Source: DASYLJ01 sp964432595 (lineage in GTDB: Bacteria; Desulfobacterota; Binatia; DP-6). Taken from it: 64,000 nt of DNA. Shown one piece after another: positions 41,887 through 50,735 of the stretch. The stretch covers positions 62,001 to 126,000 of the forward strand of contig CAYSOF010000004.1 in assembly GCA_964432595.1 (NCBI GenBank), written 5' to 3'. The position numbers and the translations under genes are program-made. How positions within the stretch are numbered: the first letter of the stretch is position 1; each line of letters opens with the position of its first letter. The notes beneath the pieces were generated by a model, which had not been told where the DNA came from, did no database searches, and saw only the letters and a program-made list of their open reading frames with translations.

Positions 41887-42618
41887 ATGCGCAAGTTCAC
41901 CCACCGAGCGGCCCTGGCGGCGTTGGTCGCATGCGTCCTGGTGGCTGGGTGCAGCACCAAGCAGAGCGCGAAGATGGCGCCGCCGGGAACTCCGGTCATG
42001 GCGCTGCTGCCTCCGGAGCCTCCGCAGCCCGGTCCGGCGTACCGTATCCAGATCGGTGACGAGCTGCACGTTCGGTTCCTCTACCAGCCGGAGATGAACG
42101 AGCAGCTGCCCGTCCGCTACGACGGCCGCATCTCGCTCGGCGCCACGGGCGAGCTCACCGTGCTCGGAATGACGCCGCCCGAGCTCGAACAGCTGATCGT
42201 CGACAAGTCGAAGGACCGGCTGCGCGATCCGGTCGTGACGGTGATCGTCACGAAGATCGGCGAGCAGCGGGTGTACATCGGCGGCGAGGTCGGCAAGCCC
42301 GGCTACGTCCCGCTCCGTCCCGACATGACGCTGCTGCAGGCGGTGCTCCAGTCCGGCGACTTCCGCGACACCGCGAAGCTCGACAGCGTGCTGCTGCTTA
42401 CGCCGGGGCCCGACGGCAAGTTCAGCGCCGCACGCGTCGACATGGAGCAGGTCGTCGAAGCCGGCATTCCGGAGCGCGTGCGCCTGCGGCCGAACGACGT
42501 CGTCTACGTCCCGTCCACGTGGATCGCCGATGCCAACGTCGTCGTCGACCAGTGGGTGCGCGGTCTCATCCCGGCCCTGCCGCGCGTCGGCGTGGGCTAC
42601 TCGCTGTCGGGCCAGTGA
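41887..42618 (+). CDS. Wza-like polysaccharide export lipoprotein
   Basis: A 243-residue outer-membrane polysaccharide export (OPX) protein. A lipoprotein signal ends in LVAGC (Cys22). A Poly_export domain follows (YRIQIGDELHVRFLYQPEMNEQLPVRYDGRI), then SLBB-like domains (VYIGGEVGKPGYVPL). It is shorter than E. coli Wza (379 residues) and lacks an obvious C-terminal amphipathic barrel helix, as in the shorter OPX forms. It would let the polymer cross the periplasm and outer membrane together with the Wzz-like protein of the next gene. ATG at 41887 follows GGAGG. First gene of the operon. Confidence 0.92.
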   Translation: MRKFTHRAALAALVACVLVAGCSTKQSAKMAPPGTPVMALLPPEPPQPGPAYRIQIGDELHVRFLYQPEMNEQLPVRYDGRISLGATGELTVLGMTPPELEQLIVDKSKDRLRDPVVTVIVTKIGEQRVYIGGEVGKPGYVPLRPDMTLLQAVLQSGDFRDTAKLDSVLLLTPGPDGKFSAARVDMEQVVEAGIPERVRLRPNDVVYVPSTWIADANVVVDQWVRGLIPALPRVGVGYSLSGQ

Positions 42619-42658
42619 CGTCCCGCGACTGACACACACACGAGGCATAGGAAATCGC

Positions 42659-44152
42659 ATGGCAACCCTGCAGACCCTTCCCGAGGCCACCCAGGTCCTC
42701 CCCGCGCACGCGCCGGGCAGCGCGTCGACCATCGCGGCGAGGAGCTTCCTGTACGCCGTGTTCAAGCACCGCCGTCTGGTCGTCGGTGTCTTCGTGATCG
42801 TGTTCCTCGGCTCGGCGATCGCCGCGCTGATCCGCCCGCGGACGTGGCTCGCGAGCACCAAGGTGCTCGTGAAGCTGGGTGAGACGGTGCAGCTCGCGCC
42901 GGCCGAGGCGCCGTCGCGCAGCATCAACGTCCCGCTCAACCAGGAAGTCGTCAAGACGGAAGCGGACATCGTGAAGAGCTGGCAGGTCGTCGAGGAGGCG
43001 GTCCACCGGCTCGGCATCAAACCCGAGGACGGCGGCGACGAGCAGGAGCTCATCGACGGCCTCCGTCGCGGTCTGACGGTCACGCAGACGCCGGGCACGA
43101 ACGTCCTCTCGGTGAGCTTCCTCGGGAAGAACCCCGACAAGGCCGCTCGCATGGTCAACGCGATCACCGACGTCTACATCGACCATCACAACAAGGTGTA
43201 TCGCCGCGAGGGCATGTACAACTTCTACAACGAGCAGCTGCGCATCCTGGAGCAGCAGATGCTCGCGTCGCAGCGCAAGCTGCGCGACTACCTCAAGAAG
43301 ACCGGCGTCGTCGACGTCGAGCAGGAGATCCGGCTGCTCGCGATGGACGAGGTCCAGCAGGACAAGGGCCTCCGCGCGCACCTCGCCAAGATCAAGGCGA
43401 CCGATCGCAAGATCGTCAACCTGCAGGATCAGCTCGCCAAGACGCCCGCGACGGTGGCGTTCGCCGAGGAGTACTCGTCGAACCCGACCGCGCAGACGTT
43501 CAAGAACAAGCTCGCCGAGCTCGAGGTCGAGAAGTACAACCTCGAGCAGAAGTACACGGGCGAAGCCCGTCAGCTGAAGGATATCAACGCGCAGATCGGC
43601 TCGGTGCGCGGGCGGCTCAAGGCCGAGCAGGAGCGGATCCTCGGCAAGCAGACGGTTCGCACCAACGACCTATACGTCGAGCTCCAGCGCAACCTGTTCT
43701 CGCTCGAGCAGCTGCTGTCCGACGCGAAGGCGCGCGAGCCCGCCATGCGCCGCCGTCTCAAGACGACGCAGAAGCGGCTGCGTAAGCTGCGTGACCGTCG
43801 CTTCGTGATCGCGAACCTCGAGCAGGAAGCCGAGCAGAAGAAGTACGCCTTCGACCTGTACTACAAGAAGCACGAGGAGGCGCGCATCACCGAGGCCATG
43901 ACGAACCAGAGCATGGTCAACGTGAGCGTGGTCGAGCACGCGAACGCGCCGCTCGAGCCCGAGAACGGGATCCTGCTGCCGCTGCTGATGGGTCTCGTCG
44001 GCGGTCTCGCCCTCGCGACGGCCATGGCCGTCGCCGTCGAGTACCTGAACCGCCGCCTGCGTTTCGAGGAAGAGGTCGAGCGGTATCTCGAGCTGCCGGT
44101 CCTCGCGGTCATTCCAGACCTCGAGACCACGCCCGACCTGGCGAGCGTCTGA
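42659..44152 (+). CDS. Wzz/GNVR polysaccharide co-polymerase (chain-length determinant)
   Basis: A 497-residue inner-membrane protein. A first membrane segment at about 37-58 (RRLVVGVFVIVFLGSAIAALI) is followed by a Wzz domain (STKVLVKLGETVQLAP) and a long periplasmic coiled coil (about 185-420, rich in EQxxLASQRKLRDYLKK-type heptads). A second membrane segment near the C-terminus (GILLPLLMGLVGGLALATAMAVA) has a short cytosolic tail. There is no fused kinase domain; the BY-kinase-like ATPase is the separate next gene. It controls chain length and couples synthesis to export. ATG at 42659 follows AGGAAA. The frame extends upstream, overlapping the previous gene, without support. Confidence 0.92.
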   Translation: MATLQTLPEATQVLPAHAPGSASTIAARSFLYAVFKHRRLVVGVFVIVFLGSAIAALIRPRTWLASTKVLVKLGETVQLAPAEAPSRSINVPLNQEVVKTEADIVKSWQVVEEAVHRLGIKPEDGGDEQELIDGLRRGLTVTQTPGTNVLSVSFLGKNPDKAARMVNAITDVYIDHHNKVYRREGMYNFYNEQLRILEQQMLASQRKLRDYLKKTGVVDVEQEIRLLAMDEVQQDKGLRAHLAKIKATDRKIVNLQDQLAKTPATVAFAEEYSSNPTAQTFKNKLAELEVEKYNLEQKYTGEARQLKDINAQIGSVRGRLKAEQERILGKQTVRTNDLYVELQRNLFSLEQLLSDAKAREPAMRRRLKTTQKRLRKLRDRRFVIANLEQEAEQKKYAFDLYYKKHEEARITEAMTNQSMVNVSVVEHANAPLEPENGILLPLLMGLVGGLALATAMAVAVEYLNRRLRFEEEVERYLELPVLAVIPDLETTPDLASV

Positions 44153-44171
44153 ACACAGGAGAGCTGATCAC

Positions 44172-45056
44172 ATGAGCCGCATCTACGACGCACTGAAGAA
44201 GCTCGAAGCCGAACGACACGGTGGTAACGGCGCGACCAACGGCCACGGCAACGGGGCCAATGGGCACGGCAACGGCAATGGCAACGGCCACCATGGCAAC
44301 GGCAACGGCAATGGCAACGGGAAGCGGCGTGGATGGCAGCAGGGACTGCAGTGGCTGTTCGCGGGCAACGCGGCGCGCCTCAAGGGAAGCGACGGGACGC
44401 CCGTCAACTTCGACCTCGGTCCCGAGGTCGAGGAGGCGTATCAGCGCCTCGGCACGAACCTGCTCGTCGCGCCGGGCAGCGACGCCGTGCCGCAGCCGAA
44501 GCTGCTCGGCATCGTCGCCGCGCGCCACGGTGAGGGCACGACCACGACGGCCGGCGTCCTCGCGTCCATCCTGTGCCGGCGTCGTGGCGGACGCGTCGTC
44601 GTCGTCGAGGCGAACTACCGCTCGCCGTCGTTCGAGACGGCCTTCGGCATCAAGGCGAACGGCGGCCTGGCGCAGCTGATCACCGGCACGCAGACCCTGG
44701 CGGAGGTGGCGCAGGCCACGCAGCTCCCGAACCTCTTCGCGATCGGCTGCGGGACGTCCGAGGTGCCGCCGTCGGCGCTGTTCGATGCGCCGGGCTTCAC
44801 GCCGGCGCTGGCGCAGCTGCGCGAGCACTTCGACTTCGTGATCTTCGACCTGCCGCCGGTCAACGTGTACGGCGATTCGCTGATCGTCGGACCGCGTCTC
44901 GACGCGGCCGTCATCGTGATCGAGGCGGACGCCACCCGCATCACCGAGGTCGAGCGCGCGCGCCGTACCCTCGAGCGGACCGGCGTGCATTGCGTGGGCT
45001 CGGTGCTGAACCGACGCCGGAACTACATCCCGGCGTTCATCGAGGAGATGCTCTAG
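44172..45056 (+). CDS. BY-kinase/CpsD-like ATPase with altered P-loop and Asn-Gly-His linker
   Basis: A 294-residue protein of the bacterial tyrosine autokinase/MinD-like family. The N-terminus MSRIYDALKKLEAER is typical of these kinases in exopolysaccharide clusters. Residues 17-50 are a low-complexity Asn/Gly/His linker. The Walker A region reads ARHGEGTTTTAGVL: the essential Lys of GxGKST is replaced by Thr. The Walker A' segment reads VVVVEANYRSP, with Glu for the usual first Asp. Walker B (FVIFDLPPV) keeps its Asp. There is no C-terminal Tyr cluster. It may be a pseudo-kinase that regulates the Wzz-like partner. Distance to the Wzz-like gene is 19 bases. Confidence 0.85.
   Translation: MSRIYDALKKLEAERHGGNGATNGHGNGANGHGNGNGNGHHGNGNGNGNGKRRGWQQGLQWLFAGNAARLKGSDGTPVNFDLGPEVEEAYQRLGTNLLVAPGSDAVPQPKLLGIVAARHGEGTTTTAGVLASILCRRRGGRVVVVEANYRSPSFETAFGIKANGGLAQLITGTQTLAEVAQATQLPNLFAIGCGTSEVPPSALFDAPGFTPALAQLREHFDFVIFDLPPVNVYGDSLIVGPRLDAAVIVIEADATRITEVERARRTLERTGVHCVGSVLNRRRNYIPAFIEEML
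44220..44321 (+). repeat. Low-complexity Asn-Gly/His coding repeat
   Basis: About 34 codons of ggcaacggcaatggccac-type units encode an NGHGNG-like linker between the N-terminal helix and the ATPase domain of the BY-kinase-like protein. Such 6-base repeats can change length by slippage. Confidence 0.8.
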
Positions 45057-45080
45057 ACCAGTCCGCCGCGCACCGCCCGC

Positions 45081-46574
45081 GTGATGCCCATGCCCGCTGC
45101 CGCCATGTCCCGTCGCGCCACCAGCACGTCGTTGCCGATGCGCGCGCTGCTGGCGGTGATGTTCCCGATGATCGCCGCGCTGACGGTGACGGGAACCTAT
45201 CTCAACAAAGAGATCATCATCACCGTCCTGTGGCTCGCCCTCAGCGTCGGCGGGTTCCTGTTCATTCGGCCGGTCGTCGGCATCGCGGTGATGACGTCGG
45301 CGTTCCTGCTCGCCGCCTATCCCACGCTCCTTCAGGCGCTCGGCTTCCTGACGATCAACAACCTGCTCGGCATCTGCTTCGTCGTCCTGCTGGCGCTGCG
45401 CATCCTCGAGACGCGCGACCTGTCGTTCCTCAAGATCAAGCAGGTGCAGGTGCTGATGGTGATCGGCGTGCTGCTCCTCATCGGCACGTTCTGGGCCGAC
45501 TGGCAGTTCCCGATGTTGCAGGCCAGCGTCGGCAAGATGAAGCGCATCGACAAGACGGCGGACATGGGCCACGACTTCGTCGCCCGTCTGGTCTTTCTGA
45601 TCTTCTTCTGCGTGTTCGTGCGGACGCGCGCCGACATCAAGATCGTGTTCATGGTCTTCATGCTGGCGCTGTTCGCCGCGGTCCCGTCCGCGTTGATCAA
45701 CATGGCGACGGGAAGCCTGAATCGCGGCTTCCGCGCCGCGGCCAGCGTGACGTCGGGCGCGAATCCGAACCGCCTGGCGATGATCTGTCTCATGGAGATC
45801 GCCTGCTGGTGGTTCTGGGCGCACGCCCGCCCGGGTACCGTGCGCCGGATACTGTCGTTCGCCGCGATGGGCGCCTGCGTCATGGTGCTGATGGCCACGG
45901 GGTCGCGCAGCGGGCTCCTCGGCCTCGGCGTGCTGGGACTGCTGCTGCAGACCGGGCCGAAGTCGTTCCGGGTGCCGGCGACGCAGATCGGTCTGCTGGT
46001 CGCGTGCGGCGCGTTCGCGGTCATCACGATGGTGCCGGCCGAGAGCTGGAACCGCATGATCACCTTCAACCCGGACAAGGGCGAGATCGGCGCCAGCTCG
46101 AACACGATGCGCGAGGAGACGCTCGAGCGCGCGTGGGAGATGGCCTGGGACTATCCGCTCTTCGGGATCGGCCTCGGAAATTTCCGCGAAGTGTCACGCC
46201 AGGTCTACCAGGACGCCTACTATCGCCCCCCGCACAACTCGTATCTCTGGGCCATGTCCGAAGGCGGCATGCTCGTCCTCGCCGGCTACATGTGGCTCTT
46301 CTGGATCACCTGGAAGGACCTGGCCGTGGTCAAACGTCTTGCCCATCGCGATCGCGAGATCGCGTCGCAGGCGGCATGCATCCGGGTGGTCTTCCTCTTG
46401 TACTTCTTCTTCTCCGGCTTCGCCGACCTGTGGCTGAACCCGGTCACCTACGTGCTGCTGGGGCTGGTCTACACGACGCGACGCTACGTCGAGGAGCTGC
46501 CGGACAACGCGCCGACCGTCGTGGCGCATCCCGTCCGCCGTGCGTTGCCGCGCCCGCGGAGGGCCGTCGCGTGA
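45081..46574 (+). CDS. O-antigen ligase/polymerase (Wzy-like) membrane protein
   Basis: A 497-residue polytopic membrane protein with about eleven or twelve hydrophobic segments. The Wzy_C signature area is recognisable: MATGSRSGLLGLGVLGLLL, then a periplasmic loop with ERAWEMAWDYPLFGIGLGNF and PHNSYLWAMSEGGMLVLAGY. Such proteins polymerise or ligate lipid-linked repeat units at the periplasmic face. The frame starts with GTG at 45081; ATG codons at 45084, 45090 and 45105 are alternatives and none has a clear ribosome-binding site. The TGA overlaps the GTG of the next gene. A second Wzy-like domain occurs in the 52696 protein. Confidence 0.88.
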   Translation: MMPMPAAAMSRRATSTSLPMRALLAVMFPMIAALTVTGTYLNKEIIITVLWLALSVGGFLFIRPVVGIAVMTSAFLLAAYPTLLQALGFLTINNLLGICFVVLLALRILETRDLSFLKIKQVQVLMVIGVLLLIGTFWADWQFPMLQASVGKMKRIDKTADMGHDFVARLVFLIFFCVFVRTRADIKIVFMVFMLALFAAVPSALINMATGSLNRGFRAAASVTSGANPNRLAMICLMEIACWWFWAHARPGTVRRILSFAAMGACVMVLMATGSRSGLLGLGVLGLLLQTGPKSFRVPATQIGLLVACGAFAVITMVPAESWNRMITFNPDKGEIGASSNTMREETLERAWEMAWDYPLFGIGLGNFREVSRQVYQDAYYRPPHNSYLWAMSEGGMLVLAGYMWLFWITWKDLAVVKRLAHRDREIASQAACIRVVFLLYFFFSGFADLWLNPVTYVLLGLVYTTRRYVEELPDNAPTVVAHPVRRALPRPRRAVA

Positions 46575-47710
46575 AGATCCGGATCGCGTTCTTCGCCCCG
46601 CTGCTCGGGACGGGCGGCACGCAGCGCCACCTCCAGCAGGTCCTCGAGCTGCTCGATCCCGCGCGTTTCACGACCCACGTCTACACGCTGAAGCCGGGTG
46701 GCGAGGTCGAGGACGAGCTGCGCGCCACGGGCGTGCCGTTGACGTGCCTGCGCCTCGGCAACGCGCTCGGGTCGCCGCGCTCGATCGCCGCCATCGTCAG
46801 CGCCGCGCGCGGTCTGCGGCGAGCGCATGTCGACGTCGTGCACGGCTACCAGTGGCGGCCGGCGCTCGTCGGGTCCCTGATCGCGCGGATCGCGCGCGTG
46901 CCGCTCGTGCTCGCCAGCAAGCGCAGCCTCACCGGCGACGACAGCCGCGCGCGCCATGCGTGGCGCCGGATCGCGCGCTCGGTCGATACGCTGATCGTCA
47001 ACGCCGACGCGCTCCGCGTCGAGGGTGAGGCGCTCGGCATGCGCTGCCGTTGGGCGTTGCTGCAGAACGGCGTCGACACGGATCGGTTTCGGCTCGCGCC
47101 GGCCGGGCCCGACACGCGTGCCGCGATGGGGCTCGATCCCACCCGACCCGTCGTCGGCACGGTTGGACGTCTCGAGTCGCGCAAGGGGCACGATCAATTC
47201 CTGGTCGCGGCGCGCGAGCTCGCGCGGCTCGCGAACGGCGTGCGGCCGCAGCTGCTCATCGTGGGCGACGGGCCGCTGCGCGACGACCTCGCGCGCCAGG
47301 CGCGGGAGCTCGGCATCGCGGACAGCGTGCACTTCACCGGCGGCGTCGCCGACGTGCGCCCGCCGCTCGCCGCGATGGACGTCTTCGTGCTGCCGTCGCG
47401 CGCCGAGGGCATGTCGAACGCGCTGCTCGAAGCGATGGCGGCGGCGCGCCCGGTCGTCGCGACCGCCGTCGGCGGCAACGGCGAGGTCGTCACGGCGGAG
47501 CGGACGGGACTGCTCGTGCCGCCGGACGATCCGCAGGCGATGGCCGACGGCGTGTGGGGGCTCTTGACCGACCGCCCGCGGGCCACCGCGATCGGCGCCG
47601 CGGCGCAGGAGTTCGTGACGACGACGTTCGGTGCCCGGGCGATGGTGGGCCAGCTCGAGCGGCTGTACGCGGAGCGCCTCGCGCTCCGTCGGGCCCGGAG
47701 CGCGGCGTGA
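46571..47710 (+). CDS. Glycosyltransferase family 4 (GT-B fold)
   Basis: A 379-residue cytosolic glycosyltransferase. The N-terminal domain starts with KIRIAFFAPLLGTGGTQRHL (Gly-rich acceptor loop). The C-terminal domain carries VGTVGRLESRKGHDQFL, LLIVGDGPLRDDL, VHFTGGVADV and the E-x7-E motif region SRAEGMSNALLEAMAAARPVV that binds the nucleotide sugar. The sugar is not predictable. The start is GTG at 46571, overlapping the stop of the polymerase gene (GTGA), which couples their translation. Confidence 0.92.
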   Translation: MKIRIAFFAPLLGTGGTQRHLQQVLELLDPARFTTHVYTLKPGGEVEDELRATGVPLTCLRLGNALGSPRSIAAIVSAARGLRRAHVDVVHGYQWRPALVGSLIARIARVPLVLASKRSLTGDDSRARHAWRRIARSVDTLIVNADALRVEGEALGMRCRWALLQNGVDTDRFRLAPAGPDTRAAMGLDPTRPVVGTVGRLESRKGHDQFLVAARELARLANGVRPQLLIVGDGPLRDDLARQARELGIADSVHFTGGVADVRPPLAAMDVFVLPSRAEGMSNALLEAMAAARPVVATAVGGNGEVVTAERTGLLVPPDDPQAMADGVWGLLTDRPRATAIGAAAQEFVTTTFGARAMVGQLERLYAERLALRRARSAA

Positions 47711-47732
47711 GGGGGAGGGGGCACACGCGCAC

Positions 47733-48521
47733 ATGAGGCCTCGGGCCGCCGTCTTCTGCCTCCACGACATCGTGCCGACCGACCGGCTGGACGCCGTCCC
47801 CGTGACGCACCGGCCGTATGCGCTGTCCCCGGAGGAGTTCCGCGCCCACCTGATGGCGGTCGCGCCCCATGCGCGCCGCACGATTCCGGTTGGGATGGTG
47901 CCCGGCGAGCTGGGCGGCGGGTTCTTCTGCCTGACCTTCGACGACGGCAGCGCGAGCGACTACACGGAGGCGTTCCCGGTGCTGCGCGAGCTCGGCATGC
48001 GCGCGACGTTCTTCATCGTTCCGACGCTGGTCGGCACGGCCGGCTACGTCACGTGGCCGCAGCTGCGCGAGATGGTCGCGGCGGGCATGGAGATCGGCAG
48101 TCATTCGATGACGCATCCGTTCCTGCACTGCCTCGACGCCGACGGCGTGCGCCGCGAATTCGGCGATTCCAAGGACGAGCTCGAGCAGCGGCTCGGCGCG
48201 CCGGTGCGCACGGCGTCGCTGCCCCGCGGCTGGGAGCCGCCGGAGTTCGAGACGGTCCTCGGCCAGCTCGGCTATCGCGTCTTCTGCACGAGCCGGTGCG
48301 GCTGGTGGTACCCCGGCGGCCGCGCGCTCGCGATGCCGCGCGTGGCGATCCGTCGCGGCCTGGCGTCGGAGGAGTTCGCGTCCATCGCCGCCGGCGAGCG
48401 GCGTGCCCTGTGGCGCATGCAGACCATCGAAGCGGCGAAGAACGCGGCGAAGGCGTGTCTCGGCGCGGACGGCTGGCAGCGGCTGCGCGCACCACTCCTG
48501 GCGCTCAAGGAGCGCGTCTGA
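47733..48521 (+). CDS. Polysaccharide deacetylase family protein (first copy)
   Basis: A 262-residue NodB-fold (carbohydrate esterase 4-like) protein. The metal and catalytic motifs are LTFDDGSASDY (catalytic Asp and metal Asp) and GSHSMTHPFL (H-x3-H metal ligands); ASLPRGWEP corresponds to the substrate-groove Arg motif. There is no signal peptide, so it is probably cytoplasmic and acts on a lipid-linked intermediate or precursor. The ATG at 47733 overlaps nothing; GGGGGAGGGGG lies 13-23 bases upstream. The stop overlaps the next ATG by one base (TGATG). Confidence 0.88.
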   Translation: MRPRAAVFCLHDIVPTDRLDAVPVTHRPYALSPEEFRAHLMAVAPHARRTIPVGMVPGELGGGFFCLTFDDGSASDYTEAFPVLRELGMRATFFIVPTLVGTAGYVTWPQLREMVAAGMEIGSHSMTHPFLHCLDADGVRREFGDSKDELEQRLGAPVRTASLPRGWEPPEFETVLGQLGYRVFCTSRCGWWYPGGRALAMPRVAIRRGLASEEFASIAAGERRALWRMQTIEAAKNAAKACLGADGWQRLRAPLLALKERV

Positions 48522-49660
48522 TGGCGGGATTCCTGTTCTGGAGCTCCCTCCTCGTCATCGCCTGGGTGTACGTCGGCTACCCGATCGTGCTCTGGCTGAC
48601 GGCGATGATCCGACAGCGCCCGGTGCGCCGCGGCGCGATCCAGCCGATGGTCTCGCTGATCATCTGCGCCTACAACGAGGAACGCGACATCCGTCGCAAG
48701 CTCGAGGAGACGCTCGAGACCGAGTATCCATCCGATCGTCTCGAGATCATCGTCGCGTCCGACGGCTCGACCGATCGCACCGACGACATCGTGCGCGAGT
48801 TCGCGCCGCGCGTGACCCTGATGCGGGTCGAGGGCCGCGGCGGCAAGACCGTCGCGCAGAACGCGGCGGTCGCGGCGGCGAAGGGCGAGATCCTCGTCTT
48901 CTCCGACGTCACCACCGTCTACACGCCGCGGACCATCCCGGCGATGATCGAGAACTTCGCCGACCCCGAGGTCGGTTGCGTGGGCGGCGATCTCCACTAC
49001 CTGAAGGAGCCGCGCAACTCGTCGGCGGAGGGGCGCGCGCTCTTCTGGAACTACGAGCGCCAGCTGCGCGTGTGGGAGAGCCAGGTCCACTCGATCATCG
49101 GCGTCGCCGGGTGCATCTACGCCATGCGACGCGAGCTCTACATCCCGCTCGACGCGGCCGCGATCAGCGACTTCATCCAGCCCGGCAAGGTGACGGAACG
49201 CGGGCATCGCACGGTGCTCGAGCCGGCGGCGCTGGCCTTCGAGCCGGCCGAGTCGGGCTCGCTGAGCAACGAGCTGAATCGCCGCGCGCGCGTGATCACG
49301 CGTGGGTTGCGCGGGGCGTTCCACATGCCGGACCTGCTGAACCCGTTGAAGCATCCGTGGTTCGCGATCGAGCTCTGGTCGCACAGGGTGCTGCGCTGGC
49401 TGGTGCCGGTCTTCCTGCTGATCCTGCTGTTCGCCAGCGTGATCGGCGCGCCGTCGAGCGGCTTCTTCCGGCTCGCGCTGCTGGCGCAGTTGCTCGTCTA
49501 TGGCACCGGCTTCGTGGCGTATCTGCTCGATCGCGGCAGCATTCGCATCCCGGGGCTCTTCATCCCGCTGTATTTCTGCCTGGTGAATCTGGCGCCGCTG
49601 GTCGCCATCGCCTGGCTGCTCCGCGGCGAGCGCAAGGTCGTCTGGGAGACGGGGCGATGA
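48521..49660 (+). CDS. Membrane-bound glycosyltransferase family 2
   Basis: A 379-residue processive-type GT2 enzyme. It has one N-terminal membrane segment (LFWSSLLVIAWVYVGYPIVLWL). The GT-A domain holds VSLIICAYNEERDI, IIVASDGSTDRTDDI, GKTVAQNAAVAAAKGEILVFSDVTT (the FSD acts as DxD) and WNYERQLRVWES. Three C-terminal membrane segments follow. It resembles enzymes that make beta-linked polymer backbones or add sugars at the membrane. The start ATG at 48521 shares its A with the TGA of the deacetylase gene. Confidence 0.9.
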   Translation: MAGFLFWSSLLVIAWVYVGYPIVLWLTAMIRQRPVRRGAIQPMVSLIICAYNEERDIRRKLEETLETEYPSDRLEIIVASDGSTDRTDDIVREFAPRVTLMRVEGRGGKTVAQNAAVAAAKGEILVFSDVTTVYTPRTIPAMIENFADPEVGCVGGDLHYLKEPRNSSAEGRALFWNYERQLRVWESQVHSIIGVAGCIYAMRRELYIPLDAAAISDFIQPGKVTERGHRTVLEPAALAFEPAESGSLSNELNRRARVITRGLRGAFHMPDLLNPLKHPWFAIELWSHRVLRWLVPVFLLILLFASVIGAPSSGFFRLALLAQLLVYGTGFVAYLLDRGSIRIPGLFIPLYFCLVNLAPLVAIAWLLRGERKVVWETGR

Positions 49661-49700
49661 CCCATTTGGGCCGCGCGGCGCGTCGTGGGGCAGACGATCG

Positions 49701-50702
49701 ATGATGCCGCTGGTCAAACGCGCCCTGTTCCACTCGGGCCTCCTCGGGTTGGCACGCATGGCGCGACAGCGGGTGCGCGGGGTCGTCCTGCGCTATCACG
49801 CGCTGACCGACGACGAGCGCGACGTCCTCTACGCGGCGCCGGACATCTGCATGCCGGTTGCGGCGTTTCGCCTGCAGATGGCGTTCGTCAGGCGGGCGTA
49901 CACGGTCCTGTCGCTCGACGAGCTGGTCGCCGCGGTGGTCGCCGGCGGCAGCCTGCCGCCGCGCTCGCTCGCCATCACGTTCGACGACGGCTACGCGGAC
50001 AACCACCGTCTGGGGATGCCGGTGCTGCAGCGGCTCGGGCTGCCGGCGACGGTGTACGTCGCCACGGGCTGCGTCGACGGTGGCCCCGTCTTCTGGGTCG
50101 GCGCCGTCCGCGCACTCGCCATGTCGGCGCGGGGACCGGTCCTCGAGCTGCCGGGGCATGCGCCCATTCCGCTGGGTCCCGCGGATCAGCGGGGACCGGC
50201 GGTGAAGGCGCTGACGCGCGCGCTCGTGCCGCTGGCGGCGCCGGCGCGCGCGGAGCTGCTCGCGACGGCGGCGGCGACGGCGGGCGTCGATCTCGACGGG
50301 CTCCTCGCCGGCACCATGCTGACGTGGGCGCAGACGCGCGAGCTCGCTGCGGCGGGCTGGACCATCGGCGCGCACACGGTGACGCACTCCAACGTGGCGC
50401 TCATCGATCCCGCAGACGCCGAAGCGGAGATCATGGCGTCACGCGACGCCATCGTCGCCGCAGTGGGCGCACAGGTGTGCCACTTCTGCTACCCGAACAC
50501 GGGCGGGCAGCATCAGTACTTCGGCCCGCAGGTGGTCGAAATCCTCAAGCGGAACGGGTTCCGATCGGCGACGACCTCCCGTCCCGGCGCCCTGCGTCCG
50601 GGGACGGATCCGTTCTTGCTCCCCCGGCTCGGCGTCAGCCCGCGGCTGGCGGAAGTGACCGAGCTGGCGGCAGCACTCGAGCGGCAGCGACTAGCGGCCT
50701 GA
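49701..50702 (+). CDS. Polysaccharide deacetylase family protein (second copy)
   Basis: A 333-residue NodB-fold protein with GVVLRYHAL, SLAITFDDGYADNH (catalytic and metal Asp), GAHTVTHSNVAL (metal His pair) and CYPNTGGQHQYF. It has a long insert between the two motif blocks that the first copy lacks, and it is not a recent duplicate. There is no clear signal peptide. Similar two-motif deacetylases are common in exopolysaccharide clusters, where they remove N-acetyl or O-acetyl groups. ATG at 49701 (an ATGATG pair). Confidence 0.88.
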   Translation: MMPLVKRALFHSGLLGLARMARQRVRGVVLRYHALTDDERDVLYAAPDICMPVAAFRLQMAFVRRAYTVLSLDELVAAVVAGGSLPPRSLAITFDDGYADNHRLGMPVLQRLGLPATVYVATGCVDGGPVFWVGAVRALAMSARGPVLELPGHAPIPLGPADQRGPAVKALTRALVPLAAPARAELLATAAATAGVDLDGLLAGTMLTWAQTRELAAAGWTIGAHTVTHSNVALIDPADAEAEIMASRDAIVAAVGAQVCHFCYPNTGGQHQYFGPQVVEILKRNGFRSATTSRPGALRPGTDPFLLPRLGVSPRLAEVTELAAALERQRLAA

Positions 50703-50735
50703 ATGGCACGGCAACGATTGGCGGCGTGAACGACG

